Positions 41,095-51,540 of a stretch of DNA of 64,000 nucleotides are shown here, one piece after another. The position numbers and the translations under genes were made by a program. Below the pieces are notes generated by a model. The model saw only the letters and a program-made list of their open reading frames with translations, was not told the origin of the DNA and searched no databases. The first letter of the stretch is position 1, and each line of letters opens with the position of its first letter. Source of the DNA: Ascarosepion bandense (lineage: Eukaryota; Mollusca; Cephalopoda; Sepiida; Sepiidae); NCBI GenBank assembly GCA_037127315.1, contig JBBBDQ010000401.1, positions 743,501 to 807,500 of the forward strand, read 5' to 3'.

Positions 41095-41545
41095 TCATCA
41101 TGCATAACACCAAACTAGATTAGAAATATTTAAGTGTCAACTACATACAACTACTTTCTCAAATCAATGATTGATTAAACTTGTGCTACAAAATCAAAGA
41201 ATTGTACCAAATAGAAACCACATCATCCGAGAACTTTCAACAGCAGCAACAACTATAATGGATAGCATATCTAACTTGAAATGAAAACAATGACAGAATC
41301 ATTATGTTAACTTTCCAAACTACTTCAAACGAGGTCAGGATTCCTAGTAGGAAGATGACTCCCATTAATAACATCTAGTGCACTTGAGAAACCTATTCTT
41401 TAAAAAAAAAAAAAAAAAAAAAAATTTTTAAAAATTTAAATAAAAAAAATCAGATTTCACAAATTTCAAGTAACACTGGCTGCTTGCTCAATAAATACTT
41501 AAGGTTTCCTTGTAAGGAAACCACTAATATTTCCATTTAAACTCT
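41095..41545 (+). repeat. rep-L, copy 2
   Basis: Shares 'caactacatacaactacttt', 'caaagaattgtaccaaatag' and 'gcagcaacaactataatgga' with 61700-61910, and 'caagtaacactggctgcttg' with the minus fragment at 46365-46440. Near its end it contains a 9-bp hairpin (ggtttcctt / aaggaaacc, 41503-41522). An A-run lies at 41403-41424. Confidence 0.75.
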
Positions 41546-42569
41546 GAAATTCAATTTCAATTCATATATTTAGAGAGATGAAAATTATTACATCACATTA
41601 CTCATCTTGTGAATCACAAGATGTTTAGAGAGAGAGAAAGGGTGGGAAGCCAAATAAGTGAAATATATCCACGATAAAATTATACTGTTCTTGCAAAATC
41701 CAGTTTTATTTTGCAACATCAAAGTGTTATTTTGTGCTTTTACACAGAAGATAATTTTCCAAGGCAAATTCATGCAAATTCATTTAAAAGAAAAAAAAAA
41801 AAGCATTCCAGGTGAAATTTATAAATAAGAGTCCAAATAACGTATATTTTGATTAATCAATTTCCCATCATTACATAAGGAACAAGATTAATGCAAATAT
41901 GGTGGTTATTAATAGATACAGATCAAAATTCCATACATGAAAGTGATGAATAACATCTTTTATAAATTTAAAATTGATTGCCAGGGAAAATTGTTCAGGA
42001 TTATTTGAAGAGAAATTAAAACCCTCGCTAACCAGTCAAGAGTAAAAAGCTAGCTTAAATTATGATAGAACAAAAATACAAGATGTGCCAAGCTGTTTAT
42101 TAACTCATTAACAGCATCGATTGATATTTCCTTGGAAATCAGTGGATATTCCCCAACAATAGAGACATCATTTAGGATTTGAGTCTAAATGTATAATTGG
42201 TTACTTATGAGGTTACTATTTACAAGGATTCATTCATTTCCTGGAGTATTTGCTGGTAAATAAAACAAAAACAAGCCAAAGAGTGTTATGTCTATATGGT
42301 TATTTCTCAAACAGAAAAGAGGTAAAAAAAAAAAAAGATGGTAACAACTTGATGCAAAGAATGCATAACTCCATTGTGCATAAAATCTTTTCAAAGATTA
42401 TCTCGTTAAAAATAATTCATTTTAGGAATCTAATCTTTGTTTTATTTCTATTTTATGTCATTTTTATATTTTTTGTATATAATTAAAGTGGAAATAAGCA
42501 TTTAAACTACAATTTAAAAAATGAACTTTTCTTTGTTTTCCCTTTGTTCATTTGTTATGCATTTTTGGG
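41546..42569. other. Unassigned stretch
   Basis: No feature recognised; frames at 41588-41773 and 42250-42486 are unsupported. Confidence 0.5.
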
Positions 42570-42754
42570 CAAACGTTTCCTGCAGCGTAAGGATTAGACA
42601 CAAGTAAAAACCAGGATTTTGTAAGATGAGCATAGTCTTTAGATTACTGGAATTGGCACAAAATCTTACCAAATTTCATGAGTATGAAAATCCTGTAAAC
42701 TGCAAAGTCCTGGTTTTTACTTGCATGCAATCTTTACACTGCAGGAAAAGATTG
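42570..42754. mobile_element. Fold-back MITE-like element
   Basis: The left arm ('cctgcagcgtaaggattaga' then 'caagtaaaaaccagg', 42579-42615) is an inverted match of the right arm (about 42708-42744, reverse complement 'cctgcagtgtaaagattgca' then 'caagtaaaaaccagg'). The arms are about 43 bp with a handful of mismatches, around a core of about 95 bp. There is no coding sequence. It could be a MITE of unknown superfamily or a fold-back repeat; duplicated flanks could not be fixed. Confidence 0.75.
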
Positions 42755-43861
42755 AACTAACATGCATGCCAAATTGGTAAAGGAAAAAAATTCATTTTTT
42801 TTTAAATAGTTTTAATGCATATTGCTGCATAATTACATACAAAAGAAATATGATATAAAACAGGAAGAAAACAGATTCCAAAATTAAATTATTTTTAACA
42901 GCATGATAGATCATGAAACATTCCATGTGCAATGGAGTAGTACATTCTCTGCACCAAGTGGTTACCATTAAAAATTATAAATTTTATATGCACTTGAATT
43001 AAAATTACTCAAATTAGAATTTATGATCATAAAATTGTCATGCATCTGTTGGCTTTTTTTTAACAGGGTCATTTAGTATTAACTTTTTTTTTCTTTTTTT
43101 TTTATAGATTTAAACTATGAAAAAGTTTTATGAAACTGAAATTAGATGGTAAACTTTTTAATTTTTCTCAAATAAGAAAAGGAAATAATTTTCTTAAATT
43201 TTAAAAATTAAGTTTTAAAATTTAAGTAAAAATGCAAAAAGTAAGTCATATTTGAACTAAGCAAAGAACTTAAAATCTTATTTCACAGAAAAAAGGGGGT
43301 GCATTCTTTTACGATGCAAAAATTGAATACAATCCTTTAATCCGGTTTTAAATTAACAGAGTAATCTTTAAAACATTGCCACAAATATAGGGATTAAAAA
43401 AAAAAAAAAAAAAAAACAATGTAAGATAATTGAGATTCTTTATAAGAATCTCATTGCAATTTCTTTTTGGGAGGAATTTTTTTATTTTTTTTTTATTTTA
43501 GAAAGTTTTAAGAAAAAATATCGTCTGATGAGTCAGAGCTTTTGAAGTAGAAACAGGTTGCAGGAAAGCATGAAGTTTGCTTTTATTTTGAAGGTTAACC
43601 TTATAGACAGAATCAAAAAAAAATAAAATAAAATTTAAAAAAATCTTTTTTGGTTGGCTTTAAAGTCAGATCATCTTTCACAAAAAGAAATACAATTGCA
43701 AACCAGTTATTTATGGGGGATGACAAAATTCAAGAAAAAGATATGGGGTAGGAAATTCCAAATAATCTGATTTGCTGAAAAGGAGAACAAAATTTATAAA
43801 AATAAAAAGTGCACCAGCACAACTGTTGACTTTTACACAAAACATCTCAATCTTGATATTA
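42755..43861. other. Unassigned AT-rich stretch
   Basis: Very A/T-rich with many homopolymer runs (for example an A-run at 43398-43417). No feature recognised. Confidence 0.5.
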
Positions 43862-43946
43862 ATCTTTTCCAATCTTTTCACTCTTATGTAGCCCCCTGCA
43901 CACCGGTGGCCTTACTGCCTTGCCCAGGGTGATATGATTAAAAAAA
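43862..43946 (+). mobile_element. SINE-A 3' half
   Basis: 'cttttccaatcttttcactc', 'ttatgtagccccctgcacac' and 'ccttgcccagggtgatatga' then 'ttaaaaaaa'. The 5' half is missing. Confidence 0.88.
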
Positions 43947-44049
43947 TCACACAAGATGGTTTTTAAATAACTTTAGACTAATTCATAATTTATTACTATG
44001 AATTATTAATTTATTCAAACTATATCCTTATATGCAGAAATTATTTAAA

Positions 44050-44300
44050 ACTGTACCTAGTCTTTACATATTTAAGTGCAGTACTAGATTGCTAGTTTGG
44101 TCTCATTACAGTTAAAATGGATGCAACTACAAGTTCTATACTAATTCTTTACTCACACATCTTACTTGACTCTTAGCTTCTTGCTATCCAGTTCAAATCT
44201 CATCTCCAAAAATGCTAAACATTATCTTCATTGCAATTCTTTTATTGTTCTTGCTTAACGGTGTTATTGCCTTGCTTGGGTGAAAAGATTAAAAATGTAA
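44050..44300 (+). mobile_element. LINE-C 3' end
   Basis: 'tatttaagtgcagtactaga', 'ttgctagtttggtctcatta' and 'cagttcaaatctcatctcca', then the worn tail 'ttgccttgcttgggtgaaaa' and 'gattaaaaatg'. It is homologous to 62670-62915. Confidence 0.8.
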
Positions 44301-44394
44301 CAATAATGTCCAATAAAAATTAAACATTGTTAATTTGTTATTCAAAACTATTTACATTCTTTGAAATTTGTTAAACATTATATCCTATTACCAT

Positions 44395-44500
44395 GTTTGT
44401 TTGTTTTTTTTCTATAAGCATTATTCTTTCACACTCAGTAACCCCTTACATTTTAGTGGCTTTATTGCCTTGCTTGAGATGGTTTTAAAAAAAATAAAAA
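44395..44500 (+). mobile_element. LINE-C tail fragment
   Basis: 'cattattctttcacactcag', 'taaccccttacattttagtg' and 'gctttattgccttgcttgag' with an A-rich end. A second short insertion about 100 bp after the previous one. Confidence 0.75.
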
Positions 44501-44619
44501 TTAAAAAAAATAAAAATTTTAAAAAATTCTTTATTCAAGAAATATTAAAAAACAGTTCTTTTTGACAATTAATTTCATACATCAGCAATGTTACACATAA
44601 ATAGTCAGAACATACAGTG

Positions 44620-45430
44620 AATTTTTTTCATTTCATACCAAGCAAGGCAATAGAGCTACTAAAACAAGTGATCAAGTGTGAGAAAATAAAAGAAAAAACC
44701 ATTGAGAGAAAACAATAAAAGAATAGGAATTGAGACCAAAGACAATTGATATTGCATTTAAATTTTTGAAATCAAAGTTGACTTGAAAGCAAAACGGTGG
44801 AAGAAAGTTCCTCAAGTGAGAAGTGTGAGAGTAAATGCTTGCATAGAATTTACGATTACATCTGGCCATTTCAGCTGTACATGAACAGACCTTCTCAATA
44901 AGATGCTTAAATTCCTAATTTATAGGCACACCATAGAGGCGTTCCTAATTTATAGGCACACCATAGAGGCGTTCCTAATTTATAGGCACACCATAGAGGC
45001 GTTCCTAATTTATAGGCACACCATAGAGGCGTTCCTAATTTATAGGCACACCATAGAGGCGTTCCTAATTTATAGGCACACCATAGAGGCGTTCCTAATT
45101 TATAGGCACACCATAGAGGCGTTCCTAATTTATAGGCACACCATAGAGGCGTTCCTAATTTATAGGCACACCATAGAGGCGTTCCTAATTTATAGGCACA
45201 CCATAGAGGCGTTCCTAATTTATAGGCACACCATAGAGGTGTTCCTAATTTATAGGCACACCATAGAGGTACCATCAAAACAATTACAATGAAAATAGTT
45301 ATAGAAATAATACAAGGAAGCTATGCTACAGCAATCAAAAAGTGACTGAAGCCAAGATGCCAGGTCAGGACCAACATTGCAGATTCTTTGCATTTTATCA
45401 AGAATTTCAAAATAGACAAATGGTAGACTT
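44620..45430 (-). pseudogene. LINE-C 3' end interrupted by an internal minisatellite
   Basis: The minus-strand copy has the tail 'accaagcaaggcaatagagc', the untranslated end 'ttgcatttaaatttttgaaa' and 'gaagtgtgagagtaaatgct', and RT-coding sequence on the right. Right of the minisatellite, 'atcaaaacaattacaatgaa' is the FHGNCSDE-type block, and 45345-45425 encodes 'LKFLIKCKESAMLVLTWHLG'-like sequence (the LNKIQRRICNIVGPDLAS region). The 30-bp array at 44909-45270 lies exactly where other copies read 'cttaaattcataaagtctag' once. Confidence 0.85.
44909..45270. repeat. Minisatellite, 30-bp unit, 12 copies
   Basis: The unit starts 'gttcctaatttataggcaca' and ends 'ccatagaggc'. About 12 copies are identical except that the last two end in ggt rather than ggc. 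Because 30 is divisible by three and the unit lacks stops in one frame on each strand, both strands stay open. The plus strand reads a repeated 10-mer FLIYRHTIEA and the minus strand PLWCAYKLGT. These frames are by-products of the array, not evidence of a protein. Confidence 0.97.
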
Positions 45431-46364
45431 CCAAATGTTTAAGATTATGTCAAAAAATTATCTAGCATGACACTGAACCAACTTTCTGAGCAGCAGACCT
45501 AGCAAATAAGTTTCTCTTAAAAACTATCCCATATATTTACAATATATCTATAACAGTTTACAAAAAGACCAAATTGGTAGGAAATAAGATTATGATTACA
45601 AACTATTTGGATCATTTTGTACATTAAGAAACTTCTTGAATACAAACAGCAGCAAAAGTAAAAAAGAAAATGTCATAAAAACATTATGTAGAGATATTTT
45701 CTATATTTAAAATCTAAAATTTAATTACTGAGAAGCATCTAGAAAAAAAAAAAAAAAGATACTTTTAAAATGGGCAGACACAAATCCATAGACTACACTG
45801 CAACCTCTAACAAAAAAAATACAAACAGGAAACCATCTTTGTTTTCTTTCAGTGGAGAGAAAGAAAGAAAAGCAAGTATATTGCTCATCATATAGCCTTT
45901 TATAATCTCCTTCCTATTCCCCTTCTACTCAGCTTCTTCTTCTCTATTTCTTTGACTAAGTGTATTAAAAGAATCTGCAGTGATCACAACAAAATCAATC
46001 ACAAGCAAATTACAAAACTGCTCCCATTCAGACATGAATCATTCCCCATACACCAACTGACCTATTTCATTCCTTTAGGGAACCGTCTTTTCGATCGACA
46101 ACACTTTTGTCTCCAATAACAAAAAAGGAACAAAGAATTTTTTATTATTATTATTATTTCTACTAGATATGAAGGTTCAAGATTTAGCCACTAAACTCCA
46201 AGGCAGTAACAAAAACTAAATTTTTCAAGTGATGGTAACATTTCCTTATAAGGACATTTCAGCATTTTTCCTGAACTGACAGTTTTCTTCAGTCTCTGGC
46301 CATCAGTCTAGGATGAAAGCATAAAATCTGTCCTCATCTAATGGTAATTATAATATTTTGTAAT
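45431..46364. other. Unassigned stretch
   Basis: No element recognised; 45880-46130 is somewhat less AT-rich but without coding support. Confidence 0.45.
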
Positions 46365-46440
46365 ATGAACAGTTTCTTTATAAGAAAACATTCAGCATTC
46401 ATTGACTAAGCAGCCAGTGTTATTTTTACTTCAAATTGAT
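46365..46440 (-). repeat. rep-L end fragment
   Basis: 'tttctttataagaaaacatt', 'cagcattcattgactaagca' and 'gccagtgttatttttactt' correspond to the reverse complement of 41470-41520. A weaker repeat of the same motif lies at 46230-46260. Confidence 0.6.
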
Positions 46441-46596
46441 GTCTTTCTCTTAAGACAACCTTTCAGGAAAATAGGTTCCTAAAGTCCAGTAGCTGTTATT
46501 GCTCATTCCAATGGTGATAGGGGGTTTTCTTCCTTGACTTTTTTTTGAAGTAGTGTGAAACACTAAAAATTTTGATATCATTTTCTTCAAGTTACA

Positions 46597-46893
46597 TGTG
46601 CATTGTTGTGTAGTGGATATCGACTTGGAACAACAAATCGGGAAGCCAAGTTCAAATTCTAGTTGAATTCCTTGCATTCACTTATGCACAAATACCCTTG
46701 GGAAAGGTAGTAATCATCTATTCCTCCAGTTATAGGTTAAATAACAGGACAGATTGGGTTCTATAGCCTTGGCTGGCAACCATTCTACCGCAGAAAGCAA
46801 TGGCAACCTACTGCCAGTCAGTCATATCTCTTTCAAGACATGGTTGCCCAAAGCGTGTATCACATATGGCACTTAAATGAATGACATGTGTTA
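46597..46893 (+). mobile_element. SINE-B, full length
   Basis: Box A 'tgttgtgtagtgg' (about 46604-46616) and box B-like 'aagttcaaattct' (about 46648-46660), then the canonical body ('gcacaaatacccttgggaaa', 'tagccttggctggcaaccat', 'gcagaaagcaatggcaacct') and end 'atggcacttaaatgaatgac'. The minus frame at 46450-46677 overlies it. Confidence 0.92.
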
Positions 46894-47194
46894 AGTTACT
46901 GAATGTGCTCGAAATGACAGTTTCTATTATTTGGTAGATTTGTATGGTTCTATAGTAGCAGTATAGAACTATAAAGAAGTATAGTATTTACTGAAAGTTA
47001 TACACTTTACTCACTCAAAGTTAGTTTTAGCCTTTAATACGAGAAAATAATTGTATATCACTAATAGCGGAGATATTTGTGACCTAATTTAGCACCATGC
47101 ATGGCAACAATATGTAAGTTTTGATCTTACAAATGTCAATTTCATGATAGTTGTCACCATGTATAAATTAAATATCTCTTCCTATCACAGATAT
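46894..47194. other. Unassigned stretch
   Basis: Nothing recognised. Confidence 0.5.
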
Positions 47195-47315
47195 AGGGCT
47201 CCCCAATGTGATGTAATTGTTAGCAAGCTGGTCTTGCTAGAACCTATTACAACTGAGGAGTGAATTCGATCCTCACTGGGTACCCCATATTTTCAGCCTT
47301 ATGCCACATCTAAAT
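47195..47315 (+). repeat. tRNA-like SINE head, singleton
   Basis: 'gatgtaattgttagcaagct' and 'ctggtcttgctagaac' resemble a tRNA D-arm and anticodon-arm order. 'gtgaattcgatcctcactgg' (about 47260-47279) resembles box B and the T-arm. It does not fold as a clean tRNA, so it is more likely the head of a further SINE family. A loose match lies at about 61035-61060. Confidence 0.5.
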
Positions 47316-47319
47316 TGAA

Positions 47320-47975
47320 TTTACCTCAAGTAAGGCAGTAAAGCCACTAAGATACCAGGGTTTACAGGAAGTGAAAGAATTAAAAAACATTATGAAAGAG
47401 TGAGAACAATAGAAGAACAATCGGGAAGATGGTAAGTAACAATTGAAATTGCATTTAAGTTTTTAGGATCAAAGTTGATTGGAAACCATAGAGCCAGAAG
47501 AAAGTTTCACAAATGAAAAGTGCAAGAAAAATTGTTAGCATAGAACTTATGGCTACATCTTGCCAATTCATCTGTAAAAAGACGGGATCTTGCGGCCAAT
47601 CTACTCGGTCAGTTAAGTGACTTACATGATACAGGCTTTGGGCAATGATTGATTACTGCGCTTAAATTCATAAAGTCTAGGTACGATAGCAAATACCTCA
47701 TTTGAACAATTATCATGGAAGCATTTATTAAAAAAAGCATACGGAAGCAACTTTACAGTGATGTAAAAGTGACTAAAGCTAAAGAGACAGGTTAGAACCA
47801 ATAATATTGCAGATACAGGTTTTATTAAGAATCTTTAAATAGGAGCACCAAACTATTTGTGGCAGAAATATTAAGCATTGGTAAACAGACGTTTTATGGA
47901 AACCATAGAAACAGGCACAGTGACGCTGTAGCACTATACTCCAAAGCAATCTACAAGATTGATATGTAACAACAA
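47320..47975 (-). pseudogene. LINE-C 3' end with reverse-transcriptase C-terminus, carrying a SINE-B fragment
   Basis: Tail 'cctcaagtaaggcagtaaag' at the left, then 'aattgcatttaagtttttag', 'catagaacttatggctacat' and 'gaacaattatcatggaagca' (the FHGNC-type block). 47790-47975 on the minus strand reads 'YLKILNKTCICNIIGSNLSL', the LNKIQRRICNIIG region. The copy is broken by about 45 bp of SINE-B 3' end at 47610-47653. Frameshifted throughout. Confidence 0.82.
47610..47653 (-). mobile_element. SINE-B 3' terminus fragment inside LINE-C
   Basis: 'tcggtcagttaagtgactta' and 'catgatacaggctttgggca' are the last 45 bp of SINE-B. LINE-C reads on directly either side ('ccaatctac' / 'gcgcttaaattcataaagtc'). 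The insertion consists only of the SINE's 3' end, an extreme 5' truncation. Confidence 0.8.
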
Positions 47976-48679
47976 GTAAAAGGAAAGAAAAAAAAAAGAG
48001 GTGATTGTATATAAAAATATTTTTTATATGAATGAAGACAAAAGGAAATTCCTGTTCTCCCAGACATTTCATTCTCTGCAAATGAAAGCAATTTATTTTG
48101 CAACATATTCATGAACAAAAGTTAAAATATTAGGTTAGTAAAATTCTTTAATTTAAGAATGCTCACAAATATTCTTGTTAACTGTGAGTCTAGTTAAACT
48201 ATAGAGGATATTAACTGATGTAATACCCAATAAACAGCAAGTAAACAATCCTCTATATATATATATATATAGGTAAAATCCCAAAAACCAAATCCTATTA
48301 ACATTAATTTTAACAATATTAAAAATGATCCAGGTGGAGCGCTTGATATAAGTAGTATTTTCTATTTTACAGAGCCAAATATGTATATCAATAAATTCTG
48401 AAAATGTCATTACATAGAATAGCTATTTCAGCAAGAAAATTCTCATTTCATCAGCTATGATCCAAATTTTGAAATGAACTTAAATAAAATTTGCAGAGAA
48501 TTTTTGAAGGTAATTGTTACCCCATTAATGTCATTAAACGTGTGATTGTTAGGAAAATTAAACATTTTAAAGAACCAGCAGTCTAAGGACCCAGTCGCTT
48601 CCAAATTTATATCAAATTACCATGGCTTGGTAGGAAATGTCAGATAATAACTGACAAAGTTTCGGCATGTGTTTCATTG
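47976..48679. other. Unassigned stretch
   Basis: Contains an (AT)n run at 48255-48271. Nothing else recognised. Confidence 0.5.
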
Positions 48680-49265
48680 TTATTTTTCAGTAAAGTTGCA
48701 TACTGTGTTTCAGACTTGAACTGTATCTTTCAGTAAAGATGGGTTGTCCTATTTTCACAAAAATTCTGTTGTTTGAGAAGACAGTTTTGCCCTCAGAACA
48801 AAATATAGTAAACTTGGACTCATCACTAAAATGAACTGTATCCCATTGTGTGTCAGTCCAAACAACATGTTCTCTCACATACTCTAGGCGTGCCCTTTGG
48901 TTTCACTTTGAAATGAGAGGCTTCGAAGATGGAATATGAGCATGCAATCCTGCATTTATTAACCTGCGAGCAACTGTTTTCCTTGAGATCTTATCTGTGC
49001 CTTCATTAAATTTACAGGCAGTTGATGTAGCAGTTTCAAAACTTTTTTGTAGATATTCTAACATTTCTTCGATCTTTTTGCAATGTTTTTGGAGGCCTGC
49101 CGGCTTTTGGTTTTGCATCTAACGTTTTATCGGTTTCATACCTGCTAATTACCTGATGAATGACACTTTTAGACCTATGAACAATATCAGAAATTTCTGA
49201 AATTTATTTTTTCTTGATAGTTAGCGATAATGAGTTTTTTTTCTTCAAAAAGAGAGCATTTTGTA
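48680..49265 (-). pseudogene. Tc1-like transposase, N-terminal and first catalytic region, broken
   Basis: Read minus from about 49260: 'SVIHQVISRYETDKTLDAKP' and 'KAGRPPKTLQKD' (helix-turn-helix 1 and the GRPPKT AT-hook-like linker), then 'TATSTACKFNEGT', 'ISRKTVARRLINAGLHAHIP' and 'SSKPLIS' (helix-turn-helix 2). Further on, 'REHVVWTDTQWDTVHFSDES' with KF holds the first catalytic aspartate (HFSDESKF), and 'SEGKTVFSNNR' follows. Frameshifts lie at about 49100 and 48900. The rest of the DDE domain and both termini are missing. It is a different Tc1 lineage from the MITEs at 7850 and 25225; whether it matches the 50-450 fragment cannot be told because they do not overlap. Confidence 0.92.
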
Positions 49266-51136
49266 TGTAGAATTTGCCATATTGCTTACAAATAAAGTCC
49301 TAATGATAAATGAACTTATTGTTGAAAAGCTCCATTGAGTTTTTAAAAAATGTAAATTAAAAGTTTATGCAAATTATTAACATTGTTCCTTATAGCTTAT
49401 TTCTTGGTTCCATTTAATCTTTATTTAAAAACAAATATGTAAATTTTTGTAACTTTGTATAATATTTATGCATTACACTAATCTTTATTTGGTAAAAATT
49501 TTATTGATAATCATGCATTACTTTTTAAGTAATACACATATTTATGTCTTTGTTTCTGTTCCTTATATTATGGCTGCTACTATATATATGACAAAATATG
49601 TTTGCTACAATTAGTTTTTCCTCATCTCTATTCCTTTTATCTCCTCTATAGATTTACCAAGAAACTATATATAATTTTTTAAATGTATATTTACATTAAT
49701 AGCCCAACTTCCTACAACCAAAGGGGTCTTTGGAACTGGTAAACGATTCTAGAATATAACCATTTGTATTTGTTTATTCACCAAGAATTTATTTTTAAAG
49801 CAACACTGAATTTTTAAGTTGTACATATTTGAGATACAGGTAGTGAAGAAATTTATTTCCCAGTTTCAAAAACCTTTAGATTGTCAGGTTTTCAAAAAAT
49901 GAAAGGTTAAAAATAACTTTTTAAACTGACAAAGACTGCAAAGTGAATATTCTTCAAACTCCTAGCTTTCTTGAATTCATTCTTTTCTCTACTAATAGTT
50001 TTTGACCTCCTTGCCAACATTTACAACTGTTCCCACCCCATCAATGTTACTCACTTCTGTTTGTTCCTCTCACTTCTTTTCCGCTTCTCCTGCTGATGTT
50101 ATCTAAAATAATCAAAGAAAGCAGCAAATTCAAAAACTGCCTCAAGTTTGATAAATTAATCAAGTTTTTTTTTTTCAATCTCAATTCTGGCTGGAACATG
50201 TTTTTAGGATTCATGACAAGAATATTTCAATTAAAATCTGTTAGCTTCAAGTAAAACAAAGTTGAACATTTATTTTAATTTCACAAAATTCTGCCTTCAC
50301 AATCAGTGTGTGTGTGTGTGCATTGAAAGTAGACTGACAAATAGAAAAACTTTTTCCTATACCCACTACGATCATCAAATGATATGCACTGAGATTTATT
50401 AAAGAGAGCAAATGTTTCCATTTTTTATAAAATCTTATTCGTATCAATTTTGTAGTCATCAAAGTATTTCAGGATTTTCTATGACTGGCCATTTTTTATG
50501 TAAAATCAATTTGGTATTATAATAGAATTATTCCAGTTCTGATATGAGGAATTTTTCAATTTCTTCAAGTTATTGAAACCAATGACCAAGCAAAGAGTTA
50601 TTAGCTTTGTGGGGTAAGCTGTAGACATTTTTCACATTCCAATCCCATGATTTGCAGAATCACATTGGCAATATGAAGAGTGTTACACTACAAAATCAGC
50701 AGCAGACTTTCTTACAGAGAAAAAACAAAAATATAAAAAAGCCCTATGGTAATTCAAACGAACCAGTTGCTCATTATGTGTAGTAACAGTTTGTTGATAT
50801 GAACAAGTCATAATTGTTTCCAAAAATACATGTGAAATTCATTTTTCTTGTTTCTGCATTTTTGATAAATCTAGTAAATATATTCAAATTATATAATGGA
50901 ACCTGCTAAATATTAAGTTACTATGCTTCTGTATAAATGGACTCTTCCACAAGGATTAAAATGAATCATTTTTTTTTTTATCTAATAAATTCTTTTTAGA
51001 ATGTCATTCTTCAGCAATCTGCACCAGCCAATTGTTCAATGCATTAAAAACAAGAGCAATCACTGATGCATAAAGTCAGTTAATAGACAAGGACTGAGAC
51101 AATTGAGTATTTTTTTTTTTTTTGTTATTACTGATA
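49266..51136. other. Unassigned stretch
   Basis: 1.9 kb without a recognised gene or transposon. The minus frame at 50247-50462 and other short frames are unsupported. A short (GT)n lies at 50306-50320. Confidence 0.5.
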
Positions 51137-51138
51137 TA

Positions 51139-51299
51139 CAGGGTGTGATGGATGAATTGTCATCTAAATTATGCAAAAATGAAAATAACATTGACATTTC
51201 ATTTAACAGATATATTTACCAAAATTATACAAAAATGTCTAGAAATAATAAACAGTATATATATATATGTGTGTGTGTGTGTGTAGACTGAAACAACTA
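51139..51299 (-). mobile_element. Mariner element, terminal part left of SINE-D
   Basis: Starts beside TA (51137-51138) with 'cagggtgtgatggatgaatt', the same terminus as at 35146, and runs to the (AT)n(GT)n tract at 51256-51285, where SINE-D begins. Confidence 0.8.
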
Positions 51300-51540
51300 C
51301 TCACATCTATACATTGTTCATTCAGTAATGAATTTGAACACTCTCGGCTACTGGCATGTGTTTACATTGTATATAACAATCTAAAGTCCACATTCTTCTA
51401 CCGAGCACCCATAGCTTAGAGGTAGAATCACCGACTGATGTCAATTTGGTCAGGTTTCAATCCTGGCTAGAAGCAATCAGATGTCTAACTGTACTGATGA
51501 GCTGTGCTACAGAAAAACAGATCTGTCTGCAGATGACTAT
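51300..51540 (+). mobile_element. SINE-D inserted in mariner
   Basis: 5' part 'gttcattcagtaatgaattt' and 'ggctactggcatgtgtttac'; tRNA-like core 'atagcttagaggtagaatca' and 'ggtcaggtttcaatcctggc' (box B-like, about 51449-51468); 3' end 'tgatgagctgtgctacagaa' and 'tctgcagatgactata'. It lacks the long (TA)n tail of the other copies. Confidence 0.82.

Noticed and set aside
44903..45292. Long repeat open frames on both strands (129 and 123 codons) as a repeat protein gene
   Set aside because: They come wholly from a 30-bp minisatellite inside a dead LINE; no promoter, homologue or extension beyond the array.
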